Source: JAVBMV01 sp031552145
GTDB taxonomy: Bacteria > Myxococcota > Myxococcia > Myxococcales > UBA5297
NCBI GenBank assembly: GCA_031552145.1
Contig: JAVBMV010000001.1
Location: 1 to 64,000 of the forward strand
Length of the DNA: 64,000 nt
Reading direction: 5' to 3'
Both the position numbers and the translations under genes were made by a program. Position 1 is the stretch's first letter. The number at the start of each line of letters is the position of its first letter. Of the stretch, positions 60,916-64,000 are shown piece after piece. The notes under the pieces are model-generated. The model had not been told where the DNA came from. It made no database searches and worked only from the letters and a program-made list of their open reading frames with translations.

Positions 60916-62216
60916 CGGAAGACGCGCTTGAAGACGAAGTCGACGTTCTTCATGTGCTTGTCGAGATCGAAGCAGCTGTCGATCTCCTTGGGGGACATGA
61001 GTTTGCTTAGCTCCGCGTCCTGAAGCAGCGCGTCGCGGAAGGGCAAGCCTTCGTCGTAGAAGCGCATGGCGTTGCGCTGGATGATGACGTAGGCCTTCTG
61101 GCGGTCGAGCCCCCGGCGCGTCAACTCGAGCATCAGGCTCTGGGAGTGAACCAGCCCGCCCAGGGCGTCCATATTCTGCTTCATGCGCTCGGGAAGGACG
61201 ACCATGTCCGAAATGAGCCCCGTGAAGCGCGCGAGCATGAAGTCGAGGGCGATGGTCGAGTCGGGCCCGATGACCCGCTCGACGGAGGAGTGGCTGATGT
61301 CGCGCTCGTGCCAGAGGGCGACGTTCTCGAGCGCGGCGAGCGCATTGCCGCGCAGCAGGCGCGCGAGCCCCGTGAGGTTCTCGGAGAGGATCGGGTTGCG
61401 CTTGTGCGGCATGGCCGAGGAGCCCTTCTGACCCTTACCGAAGGGCTCCTGTAGTTCGCGCACCTCGGTGCGCTGCAGGTGGCGGATCTCCGTCGCGAAC
61501 TTCTCGATGGAGCAGCCGATCAGCGCGAGGACGCCGAAGAACTCCGCGTGGCGATCGCGCTGGACGATCTGCGTGGAGGCGGGCTCGGGAGTCAGCCCCG
61601 CGCGCTTGCAGACGTGGGCCTCCACCGAGGGGGGCAGGTGGGCGAAGGTGCCCACGGCGCCGGAGACCTTGCCCACCGAAATGCGGGCGCGGGCGCCGAG
61701 CAGCCGCTCTTTATGGCGCGCCAGCTCGTCGTACCAGACGGCTAGTTTGTGACCAAAGGAGATCGGCTCGGCGTGGATCCCGTGCGAGCGTCCCATCATC
61801 GGGGTGGCGCGGTGCTCCAGCGCGCGCCGCTTCACCGCCGCGAGGGCCGCGTCCATGTCCTGGATGAGGAGCGTGGCCGCCTCGTTGAGCTGGATGGCGA
61901 GCGCCGTGTCGAGCACGTCGGAGCTGGTCATGCCCATGTGGAGGAAGCGCGCCGAGGGGCCGATCCGCTCCTCGAGGAAGGTGAGGAAGGCGATCACGTC
62001 GTGTCGTGTCACCTTCTCGATCTCGTCGATCCGGGCGACGTCGGCCACGGAGATGGAGCCAGCGCGCGCGCGGCAATCCTTGAGCACCTCGGGCGGCGCC
62101 ATGCCGATCTCGACCATCGCCTCGAGCGCATAGAGCTCCACCTCCAGCCAACAGGTGTAGCGGGCCTCGGGGGACCATACGGCGCTCATCTGTGGTCGGC
62201 TGTAACGAGGGATCAT
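60912..62216 (-). CDS. purB: Adenylosuccinate lyase
   Basis: The 434-residue protein has the fumarase/aspartase signature GSSAMPHKRNPILSENLTGL, with MGMTSSDVLDTALAIQL, GRSHGIHAEPISFG and the C-terminal ERVIGPDSTIALDF. It cleaves SAICAR and adenylosuccinate in purine synthesis. It is the short bacterial type (about 430 residues). It is divergent from actA; the 158 bp between them contains a 16-bp perfect palindrome (62312-62327). Confidence 0.95.
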   Translation of the reverse strand: MIPRYSRPQMSAVWSPEARYTCWLEVELYALEAMVEIGMAPPEVLKDCRARAGSISVADVARIDEIEKVTRHDVIAFLTFLEERIGPSARFLHMGMTSSDVLDTALAIQLNEAATLLIQDMDAALAAVKRRALEHRATPMMGRSHGIHAEPISFGHKLAVWYDELARHKERLLGARARISVGKVSGAVGTFAHLPPSVEAHVCKRAGLTPEPASTQIVQRDRHAEFFGVLALIGCSIEKFATEIRHLQRTEVRELQEPFGKGQKGSSAMPHKRNPILSENLTGLARLLRGNALAALENVALWHERDISHSSVERVIGPDSTIALDFMLARFTGLISDMVVLPERMKQNMDALGGLVHSQSLMLELTRRGLDRQKAYVIIQRNAMRFYDEGLPFRDALLQDAELSKLMSPKEIDSCFDLDKHMKNVDFVFKRVFR

Positions 62217-62374
62217 GATCGCGGCGCTCCTGGGGGGAGAGAGGGGGGAGCCGGACTATAGCCGAAGAGTGCGGCGCCGTATCCAGCCCCGCCGGTGTCG
62301 CTTGTTCAACGCCGCCGCGCGCGGCGGGTCCTGTGGATTGCCGCGCTTCGGGCTGCCCCGCACATAGGGGGGCC

Positions 62375-63073
62375 ATGGACCGTTTCCGTTTTCCGACGTG
62401 GGTAGATGTTCTCCCGAAGCGCGCCGCGCTCTTCGGCCTCTTGCCCCTGCTCGTCGCCCTGGGGGGCGGGCTCGCCTGGTATGGCAGCCCCAAGAATACC
62501 GAGGTGGGCTACACGCCCGTTCAGCCCGTCGCCTTCAGCCACAAGCTGCACGCGGGCGATCTTGGGATGGATTGCCGCTATTGCCACTCGACGGTGGAGC
62601 GCTCCTCCTTCGCGGCGGTGCCGCCGACGCAGACCTGCATGAACTGCCACGCACACGTCGGGGTCGAGAGCGAGAAGCTGCTCCCCGTACGCGAGAGCTG
62701 GGCCACCGGTGAGCCGATCGAGTGGGTGCGTGTCCATGAGCTGCCCGACTTCGTCTACTTCGATCACTCGGCGCACCTGGCGGCGGGGGTGGGCTGCTCC
62801 TCCTGCCATGGGCGCGTCGACCAGATGGCGCGCGTCGGCGTCCAGACGCCGCTCTCGATGAGCTGGTGCCTCGACTGCCACCGAGATCCCGCTCCGGCGC
62901 TGCGCGGCGAAGGGGTCTCCGTTACGCAGATGGACTGGGTGCCGAAGGACGCGCACCACACGCCCGAGGCGCTCGCCGAGGGCGCTGCCAGCGGCCAGCG
63001 GGCGCCGCCGCTCCGGGCGCCCGACGGGCGCGCGCTGAACCCTCCTCTCCACTGCAGCGGGTGTCATCGATGA
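62375..63073 (+). CDS. actA: Alternative complex III pentaheme cytochrome c subunit
   Basis: The ATG at 62375 (MDRFRFPTWVDVLPKR) was chosen over an in-frame ATG at 62333 because it leads directly into a membrane anchor. The 232-residue protein has five CxxCH haem sites: CRYCH, CMNCH, CSSCH, CLDCH and the terminal CSGCH, as in ActA. ActA passes electrons from quinol toward cytochrome c or an oxidase. Four bases overlap the actB start. Confidence 0.93.
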   Translation: MDRFRFPTWVDVLPKRAALFGLLPLLVALGGGLAWYGSPKNTEVGYTPVQPVAFSHKLHAGDLGMDCRYCHSTVERSSFAAVPPTQTCMNCHAHVGVESEKLLPVRESWATGEPIEWVRVHELPDFVYFDHSAHLAAGVGCSSCHGRVDQMARVGVQTPLSMSWCLDCHRDPAPALRGEGVSVTQMDWVPKDAHHTPEALAEGAASGQRAPPLRAPDGRALNPPLHCSGCHR

Positions 63074-64000
63074 AGCGCTCTCCCTATACCTATGGCGTCG
63101 ACCTGACCGGAAAGCAGTATTGGCGAAGCCTCGACGAGCTGGCGCGGTCTCCTGAGTTTCAGCGTGCGCTGGCGCGCGAGTTTCCCGAGGGCGCCAGCGA
63201 GCTGAAGGAGGGGATGAGCCGCCGCACCTTTCTCTCGCTGATGGGCGCCTCCATCGGCCTCGCGGGGCTCGCCGCCTGTCGACGCCCCGTGGAGCGGATT
63301 CTTCCCTACGCGCGCGCGCCAGAGCAGATCGTCCCTGGAAGGCCGCGCTACTTCGCGACGGCGATGCCCTTCGCTGGCAGCGCTATCGGGCTGGTGGCCG
63401 AGAGCCACGAGGGGCGCCCCACCAAGCTGGAGGGGAACGCGCTCCACCCCGATAGCCTCGGCGCGACGCACGCCTTTGCGCAGGCCTCGCTGCTCGATCT
63501 CTACGACCCCGACCGCAGCGCGGGCCCCGTCGCGCGCGATGGAGCGCCGCGCACATGGGAGGAGGCGGAGGCCTGGCTCGCCGAGCGTGGCGCGCTTCAC
63601 AGAAGTGCGCGCGGAAAGGGGCTGGCGCTGCTCGTCGAGGAGCGGCGCTCTCCCACCGAGGCGGCGCTGCTGGAGCGGCTCGCGCGCGAGTTGCCCGAGG
63701 CGCGCATCTATCGACACGAGCTCTTCAGCAGGGGCGCCGTGCGCGAGGGGGCGCGCATCGCCTTCGGTCGCCCCATGGAGCCGCTCTATGCGCTCGACGA
63801 GGCGCAGGTGGTCCTCGCGCTCGATGCCGATCTCTTTACGGGTGAGGGGCGTCCCATCCGGCAGATGCGCGACTTCGCGAAGTCGCGGCGCGTCGAACGG
63901 CCCGGCGACTCGATGAGCAGGCTCTACGCCGTGGAGAGCCGCTTCTCGCTGACGGGCGCCTCGGCCGATCATCGCCTGCGCCTGAAGAGCGGCGAGCTGC
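63070..64000 (+). CDS. actB: Alternative complex III iron-sulfur/molybdopterin-like subunit, N-terminal part
   Basis: The ATG at 63070 overlaps the actA stop. About 310 residues are visible before the window ends. The start (YGVDLTGKQYWRSLDELA) and the internal Tat motif MSRRTFLSLMGASIGLAGL near residue 53, with ACRRPVERILPY just after, are characteristic of ActB. The following part resembles the molybdopterin oxidoreductase fold, which in ActB lacks the cofactor. The iron-sulfur domain lies beyond the window. Confidence 0.92.
   Translation, partial: MKRSPYTYGVDLTGKQYWRSLDELARSPEFQRALAREFPEGASELKEGMSRRTFLSLMGASIGLAGLAACRRPVERILPYARAPEQIVPGRPRYFATAMPFAGSAIGLVAESHEGRPTKLEGNALHPDSLGATHAFAQASLLDLYDPDRSAGPVARDGAPRTWEEAEAWLAERGALHRSARGKGLALLVEERRSPTEAALLERLARELPEARIYRHELFSRGAVREGARIAFGRPMEPLYALDEAQVVLALDADLFTGEGRPIRQMRDFAKSRRVERPGDSMSRLYAVESRFSLTGASADHRLRLKSGEL

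Overview
High-GC Gram-negative chromosome segment. The LPS/lipid A genes, the alternative complex III genes and a Cys-rich giant lipoprotein with a GCGGQC-type motif suggest a deltaproteobacterium in the broad sense (Myxococcota or Bradymonadota-like). This is inference; there is no rRNA in the window. I found no tRNA, rRNA, CRISPR array, prophage or intact IS.

Layout. 1-553: end of an unrecognised gene, a strong hairpin and a 225-bp segment bounded by perfect 10-bp inverted repeats. 554-4383: a visibly AT-richer block, all on the minus strand, with five small secreted paralogues sharing an A-x-LAG(R/K) motif and one secreted protein with fibronectin-III-like domains. 4684-11780 (minus): SdpI-like membrane protein, a SAF/MORN exported protein, a DsbA-like oxidoreductase, a MATE exporter, dnaK and grpE. 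11995-13612: an enoyl-reductase-like SDR and an M23 peptidase. 13697-22298: an LPS inner core/lipid A operon (waaA, heptosyltransferase, lpxK, lpxL-like, DUF3943 protein, hldE split into separate kinase and nucleotidyltransferase genes, GT4). 22274-23278: a surface-repeat protein on the opposite strand. 23664-35948: a cellulose operon (galU, an unknown gene, bcsA, bcsB, bcsZ, bcsC, a ZU5-like lipoprotein). 35971-37778: a nuoC-nuoD pair. 37968-45896: RNA metabolism genes (DUF503, rbfA, nrnA, truB, rpsO, pnp, dut) interrupted by a minus-strand AAA ATPase. 45909-49990: Ktr/Trk potassium uptake, an HtrA protease and a small Cys/His protein. 50187-58162: a second AAA/DUF4143 ATPase and a 2247-residue lipoprotein. 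58229-62216: trmJ, purC, a beta-barrel protein and purB. 62375-64000: actA and the start of actB of alternative complex III.

The most unusual signal is a pair of homologous repeat arrays. Each of the two AAA/DUF4143 ATPase genes (41076-42296 minus, 50187-51410 plus) is preceded, within 20 bp of its start codon, by three copies of a unit with an exact 22-bp period. The two arrays share the core GGCCTCTGACTCC and an ATCG block in the same orientation relative to the gene. This points to a self-regulated or self-recognising ATPase-plus-iteron module that has inserted at two sites. The second most unusual signal is the island of five small secreted paralogues at the left end.
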